DNA of 64,000 bases from JBNKVT01 sp050299335. Its GTDB lineage: Bacteria; Pseudomonadota; Alphaproteobacteria; Rhodobacterales; Rhodobacteraceae. Position numbers and translations under genes: made by a program. Positions 35,420 through 43,378 of this stretch are shown one piece after another (the first letter of the stretch is position 1; the number at the start of each line of letters is the position of its first letter). The stretch lies in assembly GCA_050299335.1 (NCBI GenBank), contig JBNKVT010000002.1, positions 33,629 through 97,628 of the forward strand, written 5' to 3'. Below the pieces are notes generated by a model. The model searched no databases. It was not told the origin of the DNA and saw only the letters and a program-made list of their open reading frames with translations.

Positions 35420-36075
35420 TCGCGCACCTCGCTGCCTGAGAAGGTGATGATTTCGTTGAAATAATCCACACCACTTTCGTGTTTCGGCGTATTGGCCCGC
35501 ATCGAGACGAAAAAGCCCGGCACCGCCTCGGAAACCACGAAGACCAGCTCGAGATCGGCGAAATTGCCCATGCGGGCGCGGTTGGCATCCTCGGCGAAGG
35601 GCGTGAACCTGACCTCCCGTGCGGCGACGGCCTCGCCACCGACCTCGACCGTCACCTTGCGGATCACGCCGCCGTCGCGGAGATCGTCCTTGATGCGGTT
35701 GCGGATATAGAACGGGCTGCCGCCGGTCAGATTGGCCATCGAGCGCAGCGAGGTTTCGAGAAAGGCCATGACCAGCGGATTGCCGATGTTGTCCGGAAAG
35801 CTGTTCCGGCCACGCCGCGTGTCACCGGAAAAGAACTCCACCACCAACGCGCGTCCGGTTTCGGCCTCTTCGATGGCGAGACGGATTTCGCCGTCCTCGA
35901 AGGGCTTGAACCGGTCGGTTTCCTGGCCGAGCAACCGGTGATCATAGATAATTTCGGTGCCGGTTTCGGCCTCGGCGAACACCCCTTCGGTGAAAACGAG
36001 ATCCGAGGCCGCGCCCGCCACTCCCTCTCCGGCGGAGGCCGCAAGGACCGCGAGTGCGATGGCAAGACGCTTCAT
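35416..36075 (-). CDS. Secreted protein of unknown function
   Basis: 219 residues with a signal peptide ending VAGAA near residue 22. LVFTEGVFAEAETGTEIIYDHRLLGQ, RALVVEFFSGDTRRGRNSFPDN and GNPLVMAFLETSLRSMANLTGGSPFYIRNRIKDDL look like a compact beta-rich periplasmic fold. No family is recognised with certainty. It lies 54 bp downstream of the hybrid histidine kinase gene and is coupled to the following small secreted protein (ATGA). It may be a periplasmic component of whatever the FIST/kinase module senses. Confidence 0.75.
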   Translation of the reverse strand: MKRLAIALAVLAASAGEGVAGAASDLVFTEGVFAEAETGTEIIYDHRLLGQETDRFKPFEDGEIRLAIEEAETGRALVVEFFSGDTRRGRNSFPDNIGNPLVMAFLETSLRSMANLTGGSPFYIRNRIKDDLRDGGVIRKVTVEVGGEAVAAREVRFTPFAEDANRARMGNFADLELVFVVSEAVPGFFVSMRANTPKHESGVDYFNEIITFSGSEVRE

Positions 36076-36129
36076 GGCTTTCCTCCGCTGCTGTCCCCGG
36101 GTCTAGCGCCGGTGCCGGTACCGATCAAT

Positions 36130-38484
36130 TCACACATTGGTGGTGCGGGGGGCGGTACGGGGGGTGGTGCGGGCGGTGCGAGGGGACGCGCCGGGCGTGA
36201 AACGGGACATGTCCCCCGGCATGGAACCGAGCGGCCAGCGGTTGCGGCCGTCGATGAGGGCGCGGAGTTTCTGCGGCTCGACCGGCTTCGGCAGGATGAC
36301 GACACCCATCGCCTCGGCCTCGGCGCGGACCTCTTCGCTGCGATCGGCAGTAACCAGGACGGCCGGGATCGCCACGCCGGTCATCTGACGCAGCGCCTTG
36401 ATGGTACTGAGCCCGGTATCTCCGTCGTCGAGATGGAAATCGGCGATGATGATATCGGGCGGCAGGCCCAGTTCGGCGGCGTTCTCCAGCGCCTTTTGCG
36501 TCGAGGCGGCGGGCAGCACGCCCACGCCCCAGCTTTCCAGCATGGTGGTGGTAGCGAACAGCACCTCGGCGTCGTTCTCGACCACGGCGGCAATGAGATC
36601 GAGGTCGGATTGTTCGGTGTCCTCAGGCTCCATCGGCGGCAGCGGCTCGCCATGGAGGCCCGGGGCGGCGTCAAGGACGACGGAAAACACCGATCCCCGC
36701 CCCGGTTCTGACCGCAGCGACAGCCGGTGGCCCAGCTGGCGACAGGCGCGGTCGACGATGGACAGGCCCAGCCCCATGCCCTCCTCGCCCGAGCCACCGC
36801 CGAGACGCTGGAATTCCTCGAAGATGCGGGTCTGATCGTCGGGCGAGATGCCGGGGCCTGTGTCCCAGACCTGAAGCGAGACCTTGTCGCCGCAGCGCCG
36901 GCAGCCGACGAGCACCGTACCTGACTGCGTATATTTCACCGCGTTGGAGGCGAGGTTCTGGACGATGCGGCGGAAATAGGCCGGGTCCGAGCGGACCCTG
37001 AGCCTTGTCGGGGCAACACGAAACTTGAGGCCCTTTTCGGCAGCGATGGCCGAAAAATCCTCGCGCAGGGGATCGAGGATTGTACAGATGGGGAAGCTGG
37101 ACACCGCGAATTCCGCCCCGCCGGCGTCGAGCCGTGAGATATCGAGAAGCGAATGCAGGATCGCCTCGACCGAGTTGAAGGCCCGCGACAGCCGGGTGGT
37201 GATCTCGGCTTGGGGGCCCTCCGTGGCGGTCTCCGACAGGGTGGAGACGAAAAGCTTCGCGGCATTGAGCGGCTGCAGGAGGTCATGGGAGGCAGCCGCC
37301 AGAAAGCGGGTCTTGGAGATGTTGGCGGCCTCGGCCTCCTCCTTGGCGATGCGCAGGTCCTGCTCGACCCGGCGGCGTTCCTCGGACCGGCGGATCAACG
37401 CCTTGTTGGCCTCGGTCAGTTCGGCGGTGCGCTCGGCGACCCGCTGCTCCAGCGTCTCGTTGATCCGGTGCATGGCCTCGATGGCCTGCCTCTCGGCGGT
37501 GATATTGGCGAAACTCGCCACATAGCCATTATCGGGCAGCGCCTGCAGATTGACGTCGAGAACCATGCCGTCGATGCGCTGCATCTCGAGGCTGATCGGC
37601 GGGCGCTGACGCGACTGGACCCAGCGCTCGAGATCGGTGACGGTGCGCCGCGAGGTCAGGATCTCGTTGCGTTTCAGGTAATCGAGGATACGGGTGAAGT
37701 TGACGCCCTCGCGGCTGAGATCGAACGGCAGGTTGAGAAATTCGCGGAACTTGGTGTTGCACCCCGCGAGGTTGCCATTGGCGTCGAAAGTGCAGATGCC
37801 CTGGCTCAGATGCTCGAAGGTGGCGCGCGCCAGACGGGCCTGGTCGTCGAGGACGCGTTCGCGCTCGATGCGCTGCTGGCGGACCATGTCGGTGATGTCG
37901 GTATGCAGGATGGCCGCGCCGTTATTTGGGGTCTTGCGGTCGGAGATCTGGACCCAGCGGTCCCCCTTCAGCGCGATGGTGAAGGTGGTCAGCGCCGAGC
38001 CGTGCTTGGAAAGGCGGAACCGGGCCCAGTCCTCCGGCGTCTGCCCCTCGGGCAGTTCCAGTTCCTCGCTGTGCGAGACAATGCGGACATATTCCTCGAA
38101 AGCCAGGCCGGGGCGGATCCGGGAGGCGATATCGGGCAGGGCGGCAAGGAACTGGCGGTTGCAGATGACAAGGCGGCCATCGGCAAAAAGCGCCAGGCCC
38201 TCGCGCAGCGCATCGAGGGCGTTGGCGAGATACTGGCGGGCGCGTTCGGTCTCGGAATTGGCGGTCTCCAGCCGCGTCGAGGTCTCACCAAGATCGTCGA
38301 GGGCCGATTGCAGGTCACGGGTGCGTTCCTTGACCTCGCCTTCGAGGGCGATGGCGGTCTGAAAGAGGGCATAGGCCGACGTGCCGATCTCGTTGGCCCG
38401 TTCGACACGGTTCAGCAGCGCGTCGATGATGCGCTGCTGCCGCTCGAGGCGTTCCTCGGCGGGGAGGGAGGGGTCGACGATCAT
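36130..38484 (-). CDS. Hybrid sensor histidine kinase (PAS domains, NahK/FlhS/ErcS'-like)
   Basis: 784 residues from the ATG at 38484 (MIVDPSLPAEERLERQQ); the frame continues upstream through a repeat but without coding character. An N-terminal coiled coil precedes PAS domains (about 130-360), a second coiled coil (ETLEQRVAERTAELTEANKAL), and an H-box SKTRFLAAASHDLLQPL with phospho-His about H400. The N-box is SNAVKYT, the G-boxes DTGPGISPDD and GMGLGLSI. A receiver domain with Asp about D682 (IIIADFHLDDGDTG) follows. The tail is Arg/Thr/Pro-rich. No membrane segments. With the FIST gene upstream it resembles NosP/NahK or FlhS systems. Confidence 0.87.
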   Translation of the reverse strand: MIVDPSLPAEERLERQQRIIDALLNRVERANEIGTSAYALFQTAIALEGEVKERTRDLQSALDDLGETSTRLETANSETERARQYLANALDALREGLALFADGRLVICNRQFLAALPDIASRIRPGLAFEEYVRIVSHSEELELPEGQTPEDWARFRLSKHGSALTTFTIALKGDRWVQISDRKTPNNGAAILHTDITDMVRQQRIERERVLDDQARLARATFEHLSQGICTFDANGNLAGCNTKFREFLNLPFDLSREGVNFTRILDYLKRNEILTSRRTVTDLERWVQSRQRPPISLEMQRIDGMVLDVNLQALPDNGYVASFANITAERQAIEAMHRINETLEQRVAERTAELTEANKALIRRSEERRRVEQDLRIAKEEAEAANISKTRFLAAASHDLLQPLNAAKLFVSTLSETATEGPQAEITTRLSRAFNSVEAILHSLLDISRLDAGGAEFAVSSFPICTILDPLREDFSAIAAEKGLKFRVAPTRLRVRSDPAYFRRIVQNLASNAVKYTQSGTVLVGCRRCGDKVSLQVWDTGPGISPDDQTRIFEEFQRLGGGSGEEGMGLGLSIVDRACRQLGHRLSLRSEPGRGSVFSVVLDAAPGLHGEPLPPMEPEDTEQSDLDLIAAVVENDAEVLFATTTMLESWGVGVLPAASTQKALENAAELGLPPDIIIADFHLDDGDTGLSTIKALRQMTGVAIPAVLVTADRSEEVRAEAEAMGVVILPKPVEPQKLRALIDGRNRWPLGSMPGDMSRFTPGASPRTARTTPRTAPRTTNV

Positions 38485-38602
38485 GGGGATGGACGGGGAC
38501 TGGTGCGCGACGGCAGCCCCCCGTCCCCCGACAGGGGGAGGGCGGCGACAGGTGGCAGGGCTTCGTGAGTAAGGACGGTGGGACCGAGGGCGCGATGCCG
38601 GG

Positions 38603-38646
38603 CTTCCCCCCTCCCCCTGGGAGGGGGGTTGGGGGGGAGGTTTGAG
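38603..38646. repeat. Dispersed GC-rich palindromic repeat (family P, copy 2)
   Basis: A C-run, CCTGGGAGGGGGG and GGGGGGGAGGTTT form the same unit as at 6169-6211, in the same orientation on the plus strand. It lies in the 190-bp gap between the FIST gene and the hybrid kinase gene, both transcribed leftward, and can fold into a strong hairpin in their mRNA. Confidence 0.7.
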
Positions 38647-38674
38647 ACGGGGTTGGGCCTGTAGACCAGTCCGG

Positions 38675-39856
38675 TCATTGGGGCGGCACCTCGGCATTTG
38701 GGTCGTAAAAGGCCACGCCCACAAAGGTCTGGTTCACATGCATGCCGTGATGCTGCTCGCCATAGGTGTTGAAGCCGATGACCTTGTTCCGGGCCAGGAT
38801 GGCGGAAATCTCGGCGCTCTTGCCGGTCTGCTCGATCTCGAGACGGCGCAGGATGCAGTCAAAGCCCAGCACCAGCTGCGGGACGCGGCGGTTGGTGCAC
38901 AGGCGGCCAAGTTCGCGGTCGAGCTCGTCGACGATATCCAGCGGCTTGCCAAGGGTGAGGACGAGCCCGAGGTCGATGGCCGACTGGAACCGCAAGGCAC
39001 CGTTCGGTTCCACCTGCTGGATGGCGCGGACATGGTAGCGGCCCCCTGCCCTCACCAGCACCGGGTTGGCGGCGAAGACGAAGGGGGTCAGTTTCTCGAC
39101 CGGGACACCGATCAGGCGGGCGTATTCCTCGGCCGCCGGGGCGGCGTTGATCTCGAAGACCAGGCGCTCGGCGGGATCGGCAGCGGTGACGACCATCTTC
39201 TGGTCGCCCGAGATGAAATGGTCGAAACAGACCTCGGTGAACTCGAAATCGGTCTCGATCAGCGCCAGAACCGCCGCGTCGGAGCGGAAATAGCCGTCAT
39301 GGAGGATGCGGGTCTCGCGGAAAGCGAGATTGTCGCCCGCCGAGCCGCCGAGGACCGGGACGGGTGCCAGGCCGTTCTCGATGGCCGCAACCAGAGTGTC
39401 TTCCTGTTTGGCGACGCCGTCGGAGAACATCAGCGCCATCTGCCGCCAGCCCGGCGTGGCCCCGAATTCGGCGGCCAGCCCCCGGCAGCCCTCGATGACA
39501 CGGCTGACCGAGTAGCCGGTGAGCGGATCGATGGCAACCGAGGTCATGCGGAAATGGCGGCGGGGGAAGGCGATGGCGCTGATGGAATTGGACGCATAGC
39601 CCTCGGGCGAGATTTCCCCTGCCGTGGTGCAGCCGATAACCGGGACGCGGCCGAAGCTGGCGGAGAGGGCCTCGGCAACGGCGTCAAGATCGTAGGCATC
39701 CGCGACGAAGACCAGCACGAAGGCGGCATCAAGGTCTTTCAGCTCGTCCGCCAGTTCGGCAACGGCAGCACGCGCGTCGGGCGCGGACGACGCCGCCGCC
39801 TGCAGGCCATCCGGCCCGAACCCGGTGGCGGGCTCTGGATCAAGGGTACCGTCCAC
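38675..39856 (-). CDS. FIST-domain sensor protein (NosP-like)
   Basis: 393 residues covering FIST_N and FIST_C. PVIGCTTAGEISPEGYASNSISAIAF is split around the family signature. VLGGSAGDNLAF and VGFNTYGEQHHGMHVNQTFVGVAFYD (in pieces) mark the C-terminal domain. FIST proteins bind small ligands; the NosP subgroup binds haem and nitric oxide and works with a neighbouring kinase. The gene lies between a LuxR-type response regulator and a hybrid kinase, all leftward, so it most likely signals through that kinase. Whether it binds haem cannot be told from sequence. Confidence 0.85.
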   Translation of the reverse strand: MDGTLDPEPATGFGPDGLQAAASSAPDARAAVAELADELKDLDAAFVLVFVADAYDLDAVAEALSASFGRVPVIGCTTAGEISPEGYASNSISAIAFPRRHFRMTSVAIDPLTGYSVSRVIEGCRGLAAEFGATPGWRQMALMFSDGVAKQEDTLVAAIENGLAPVPVLGGSAGDNLAFRETRILHDGYFRSDAAVLALIETDFEFTEVCFDHFISGDQKMVVTAADPAERLVFEINAAPAAEEYARLIGVPVEKLTPFVFAANPVLVRAGGRYHVRAIQQVEPNGALRFQSAIDLGLVLTLGKPLDIVDELDRELGRLCTNRRVPQLVLGFDCILRRLEIEQTGKSAEISAILARNKVIGFNTYGEQHHGMHVNQTFVGVAFYDPNAEVPPQ

Positions 39857-39908
39857 TCCGCCTCCCTACGGATATTAACGATGAGGCGAAGGTAGACCTG
39901 TGGCCGGG

Positions 39909-40595
39909 TTATTTCAATATCGAGGAGAACTGCGCCTGTTTCGACACCAGCACGGCCTGGGTCCGCGAATGCACCCCGAGCTTCCGGAGGATCGCGGTGA
40001 TATGGGCCTTCACTGTGGTCTCGGCGATGGACAGCTCATAGGCGATCTGCTTGTTCAGCTTGCCCTCGCAGACCAGCTCGAGAATCTTGGTCTGCTGCGG
40101 GGTCAGCGAGGCGAGGCGTTCCACCACCTCCTCGATGGAATGCTCCTCGTCGCTGCCCTCCTCGCCGGGGGTGTAGCCTTCAGGCGTGTAAATCTCGCCG
40201 GACCAGATCTTGGAAAACGCGTTGACCAGCTTTTCGCGCGGCGCGTCCTTGCGGATGAAGCCTGCCGCCCCGCCGGCGATCACCGCCTTGACGACCGAAT
40301 TGCTGTCCAGCGCCGAGACCACCACCACCGGCGTGTGTGGGGTGCGGGATTTCAGCCGCACCAGCCCGTCGACGCCCGAGACATCCGGCAGGTTGAGGTC
40401 TAGGACGATGGCGTCCGGTTCCATCCCGTTATCGAGGATTTCCATGCCCGCAGCCATCGAATTGGCGGTGCGGATGGTCGACAGATGCAGGACCGACTGC
40501 AGGGTCATTGCCAGCGCCTCGCAAAACAGCGGGTGGTCGTCAATCACCAGGAGCGAGCGGATATCCTGGCGCGCGGGCGCGGCATCACCTGCCAT
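39909..40595 (-). CDS. LuxR/NarL-type response regulator
   Basis: 228 residues. The receiver domain has the acidic pair VIDDHP, phospho-acceptor Asp66 in IVLDLNLPDVSG, and Lys in FIRKDAP. The C-terminal NarL-type helix-turn-helix is LTPQQTKILELVCEGKLNKQIAYELSIAETTVKAHITAILRKLGV (in family pieces). It is the first gene of the module with the FIST protein and hybrid kinase, the order of AgmR/ErbR or FlhR-type systems that control alcohol or formaldehyde oxidation in other bacteria; this link is inference. The start ATG at 40595 faces the divergent ABC transporter operon 285 bp away. Confidence 0.88.
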   Translation of the reverse strand: MAGDAAPARQDIRSLLVIDDHPLFCEALAMTLQSVLHLSTIRTANSMAAGMEILDNGMEPDAIVLDLNLPDVSGVDGLVRLKSRTPHTPVVVVSALDSNSVVKAVIAGGAAGFIRKDAPREKLVNAFSKIWSGEIYTPEGYTPGEEGSDEEHSIEEVVERLASLTPQQTKILELVCEGKLNKQIAYELSIAETTVKAHITAILRKLGVHSRTQAVLVSKQAQFSSILK

Positions 40596-40880
40596 GGGCG
40601 GTCTCCGGGTTCGAGGTAAGGGGCGCGGGAAAGGGCATGGAAGAAGCGGCCTCGCTGGGGCATTCGCTTGGGAACGGGCTTGTGAACTGCAGGGCCATCA
40701 TACTCGATCCAGCTACGCTACCATGCCGACCTGACCCTGCGCATTTGGACCATAGAACTACGCAAATCAAGGCGGTTCTTTACCATTTCCTTAAGATTGC
40801 CGCCTTCCGCCGATGCTGGCGGGCGGCTAGACTTGCGGGCAATTCACGCGGATACGGGGACAAGTATCGGGGAGAGAAAC

Positions 40881-41858
40881 ATGACCATGCGGATATCTGG
40901 CGTTCTCGGGGGCATCCTCGGGGCAATTCTGGCGTTCGGGGCGGGGATTGCGAGCGCAGCCGAGACGCTGCGGATCGCGGTGCTGGAAAGCGGTACCGTG
41001 AACTGGGAACTGACCACGATCAGGAATAACGGCTTCGACACCGCCAACGGGTTCGAGATGGAGGTGATCGGCCTCGCGGGCAATCCCGCCACCCAGATCG
41101 CTTTCCAGGGGGGCGACGCCGATGTGATCGTCTCGGACTGGATCTGGGTCGCGCGGCAGCGTGCGGCGGGCAAGGATTACCGGTTCATCCCCTATTCGAC
41201 CGCCGTCGGCGGGCTGATGGTCCCGGCGGAGTCCGAAATTCGGACGCTTGCCGACCTCAAGGGCGGAAAAATCGGTATCGCCGGAGGGCCGGTGGATAAA
41301 AGCTGGGTGATCCTCAGGGCTTACGCGCAGCAGGAATACGGTTTCGACCTTGCCGACGAGACCGAACAGATCTTCGGCGCCCCGCCGCTGATCATGCAGC
41401 AGGCGGACTCGGGCGAGGTTGATGGCGCGATCAATTTCTGGCATTTCCTCGCCAAGATGAAGGCGGCGGGCATGCGCGAGGTGATCTCGGTCGCCGAAGC
41501 CTCCGAAGCCCTCGGCCTCGACCCCGACACGCCGCTTCTGGGCTATGTGGTCAAGGGCGAACTGGTCGAAAGCAATCCAGAACTGGTCGCCGGTCTCGCG
41601 GCCGCCTCGCAGGCCGCCAAGGACCTTCTGGCCACCGACGAGGCCGCCTGGGACGCGCTCCGCCCGATGATGCGCGCCGACAAGGACGCCGATTTCGAGG
41701 CCCTCAAGGAAGGCTACCGCGCCGGGATCCCGCAAGGGCCCGTTGACCCGGCCGAGGTGGCGAAAGTCCTTGAAATCATGGCTGAAATCGGCGGCGAAAA
41801 GCTGGTGGGCACGGCGACGAGCCTGCCCGAAGGCCTGTTCTACGCCCCCGGTGGCTGA
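40881..41858 (+). CDS. ABC transporter substrate-binding protein (nitrate/sulfonate/taurine type)
   Basis: 325 residues from the ATG at 40881, with GGGGAGAG upstream. A signal peptide is cleaved near ASAAE (residue 25). Mature domain features of NMT1/SsuA-like proteins: LRIAVLESGTVNWEL, NPATQIAFQGGDADVIVSDWIW (in pieces), TLADLKGGKIGIAGGPVDKSWV. It captures a small ligand in the periplasm for the permease and ATPase that follow. Divergent from the response regulator of the FIST/kinase module, so it may be a target of that regulator. The ligand is unknown. Confidence 0.88.
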   Translation: MTMRISGVLGGILGAILAFGAGIASAAETLRIAVLESGTVNWELTTIRNNGFDTANGFEMEVIGLAGNPATQIAFQGGDADVIVSDWIWVARQRAAGKDYRFIPYSTAVGGLMVPAESEIRTLADLKGGKIGIAGGPVDKSWVILRAYAQQEYGFDLADETEQIFGAPPLIMQQADSGEVDGAINFWHFLAKMKAAGMREVISVAEASEALGLDPDTPLLGYVVKGELVESNPELVAGLAAASQAAKDLLATDEAAWDALRPMMRADKDADFEALKEGYRAGIPQGPVDPAEVAKVLEIMAEIGGEKLVGTATSLPEGLFYAPGG

Positions 41859-42606
41859 GCGGTCGCGTGGCCTGGCCACGCTTGGCTCCCTTGCCGCGCT
41901 GATCGCCACCTGGGCGCTTGCCGCCTGGGTGGTTGCCGATCCGTCCGAACTGCCGTTTCCCTGGACGGTGGCGGGCCTCATTTTCAAGGAGGCCCTCAGC
42001 GGCGATCTCTGGTTCCATCTTGGCGCGACCCTCGCCCGGGTCGTCGCGGCCTTCATCGTGGCGATGGGGATCGGCTCGGTCCTCGGCCTGATGCTGGGCC
42101 GCAGCGAAAGGCTGAACAACTGGTTCGACCCCTGGGTGCTGCTGCTCTTGAACATGCCGGCGCTGGTCGTCATCGTCCTGTGTTATATCTGGATTGGCAC
42201 CAACGAGGTCGCGGTGGTGGTTGCAGTGGCGATCAACAAGATCCCGATGGTCACGGTGATGGTACGTGAAGGCGCCCGCGCCCTCGATCCGGCGCTCGAC
42301 GACATGGCCCGGGTTTTCCGCATGGACCGGATTTCGGCCTGGCGCCATGTCATCATCCCGCAACTGGCCCCGCAACTGGCCGCAGCGGCCCGCACCGGCA
42401 TCGCCATCATCTGGAAGATCGTGCTGGTGGTCGAGCTCTTGGGCCGCTCCAACGGCGTCGGGTTCCAGATCCACCTCTATTTCTCGTTCTTCGACGTCGG
42501 CCATGTCCTGGCCTATGCCTTCAGCTTCATCGCCGTGATGCTGGCGGTCGAGTTCTGGATCCTGCAACCGATCGAGACCCGCGCCGCGCGCTGGAGGCGG
42601 GCATGA
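41851..42606 (+). CDS. ABC transporter permease (SsuC/TauC type)
   Basis: 251 residues from the GTG at 41851, which overlaps the binding-protein stop by 8 bp. A longer frame from 41743 would lie mostly inside that gene. About six membrane helices. The conserved cytoplasmic loop reads EGARALDPALDDMARVFRMD, the EAA-type ATPase contact of this subfamily. AAAARTGIAIIWKIVLVVELLGRSNGVG follows in the last third. It forms the membrane channel together with a second copy of itself. Coupled to the ATPase gene by a 4-bp ATGA overlap. Confidence 0.88.
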   Translation: MAERSRGLATLGSLAALIATWALAAWVVADPSELPFPWTVAGLIFKEALSGDLWFHLGATLARVVAAFIVAMGIGSVLGLMLGRSERLNNWFDPWVLLLLNMPALVVIVLCYIWIGTNEVAVVVAVAINKIPMVTVMVREGARALDPALDDMARVFRMDRISAWRHVIIPQLAPQLAAAARTGIAIIWKIVLVVELLGRSNGVGFQIHLYFSFFDVGHVLAYAFSFIAVMLAVEFWILQPIETRAARWRRA

Positions 42607-43265
42607 AGGTCGCGGTCCGCGCCAAATCCTTCGGGTCCGCTCCGGTCCTCGGCGAGATCGTTTTCGAACTGCCGAAGGGCCAGGTTTTGGCAGTGGTCGG
42701 CCCGTCGGGGATCGGCAAATCGACCCTGCTTCGGATCATTGCGGGGCTCGATACCAGGTTCGAAGGCACGCTTCAGGATGCGGGCCGGATGGCGATGGTC
42801 TTTCAGGAACCAACCCTGCTGCCTTGGCGGAGCGCCCTGCAGAACATCACCCTGACCACCCGCTGTCCCGATGCCCTTGCCGAGGCAGCGCTTGCCGATG
42901 TCGGTCTCGCGGGGCGGGGCGGGGATTTTCCGGGGCAATTGTCGCTCGGCCAGCAGCGGCGGCTGTCGCTGGCCCGCGCCATCGCCGCCGAACCGGAACT
43001 CTTGCTGATGGACGAGGCCTTCGCGTCGCTGGACGAGGACACCGCCCATCGGATGCGAGGCCTGACCCGCGATCTGATCGACGCCAGGGGGTTGAGCGCG
43101 GTTATCGTGACCCATGACGTTGAGGAAGCGGTGTTCCTTGCCGACCGCGTCATCGGGCTCGGCGGGGCTCCGGCGGCGGTGATCTTTGACGAGATGCTGG
43201 ACAGGGCGGGCGATCCGGTGGCGCAGGCGGCGCGGATCAGGGCACTGCAGGGGCGGACGGGGTGA
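42603..43265 (+). CDS. ABC transporter ATP-binding protein (SsuB/TauB type)
   Basis: 220 residues, shorter than most (240-260). Walker A GPSGIGKSTLLRII, Q-loop QEPTLLPW, signature LSLGQQRRLSLARAIA (LSLGQ instead of LSGGQ), Walker B ELLLMDEAFASLD, H-loop VTHDVEEAV. The GQQRR form and short length are seen in some members of the nitrate/sulfonate/taurine class. It powers the transporter. Last gene of the operon; a 102-bp repeat element begins 11 bp after the stop. Confidence 0.9.
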   Translation: MKVAVRAKSFGSAPVLGEIVFELPKGQVLAVVGPSGIGKSTLLRIIAGLDTRFEGTLQDAGRMAMVFQEPTLLPWRSALQNITLTTRCPDALAEAALADVGLAGRGGDFPGQLSLGQQRRLSLARAIAAEPELLLMDEAFASLDEDTAHRMRGLTRDLIDARGLSAVIVTHDVEEAVFLADRVIGLGGAPAAVIFDEMLDRAGDPVAQAARIRALQGRTG

Positions 43266-43276
43266 TGCGGGCCAAC

Positions 43277-43378
43277 AAGGCGTTTTGAGAAATACCTGAA
43301 CCCCTTTTCGCTGCCTCTCGGCCTTGCCTCGAACGCGAAAGGTGATGCGTGCTGTCTCAGCTTTTCCCGAAACGCCTT
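43277..43378. repeat. ~100-bp element with terminal inverted repeats (family T, copy 1)
   Basis: The ends AAGGCGTTTTGAGAA and TTCCCGAAACGCCTT are inverted repeats (13 of 15 pairs). The 94-bp core 43281-43374 matches 46438-46532 with about nine differences and the same orientation. The TAA stop of the chemotaxis gene lies at its right edge. Non-coding; it looks like a miniature inverted-repeat element. Confidence 0.75.

Noticed and set aside
36130..38724. Longer start for the hybrid kinase at 38724
   Set aside because: The extra 80 residues are translated from repeat family P and are Pro/Ser-rich noise. The conserved N-terminus starts at 38484.
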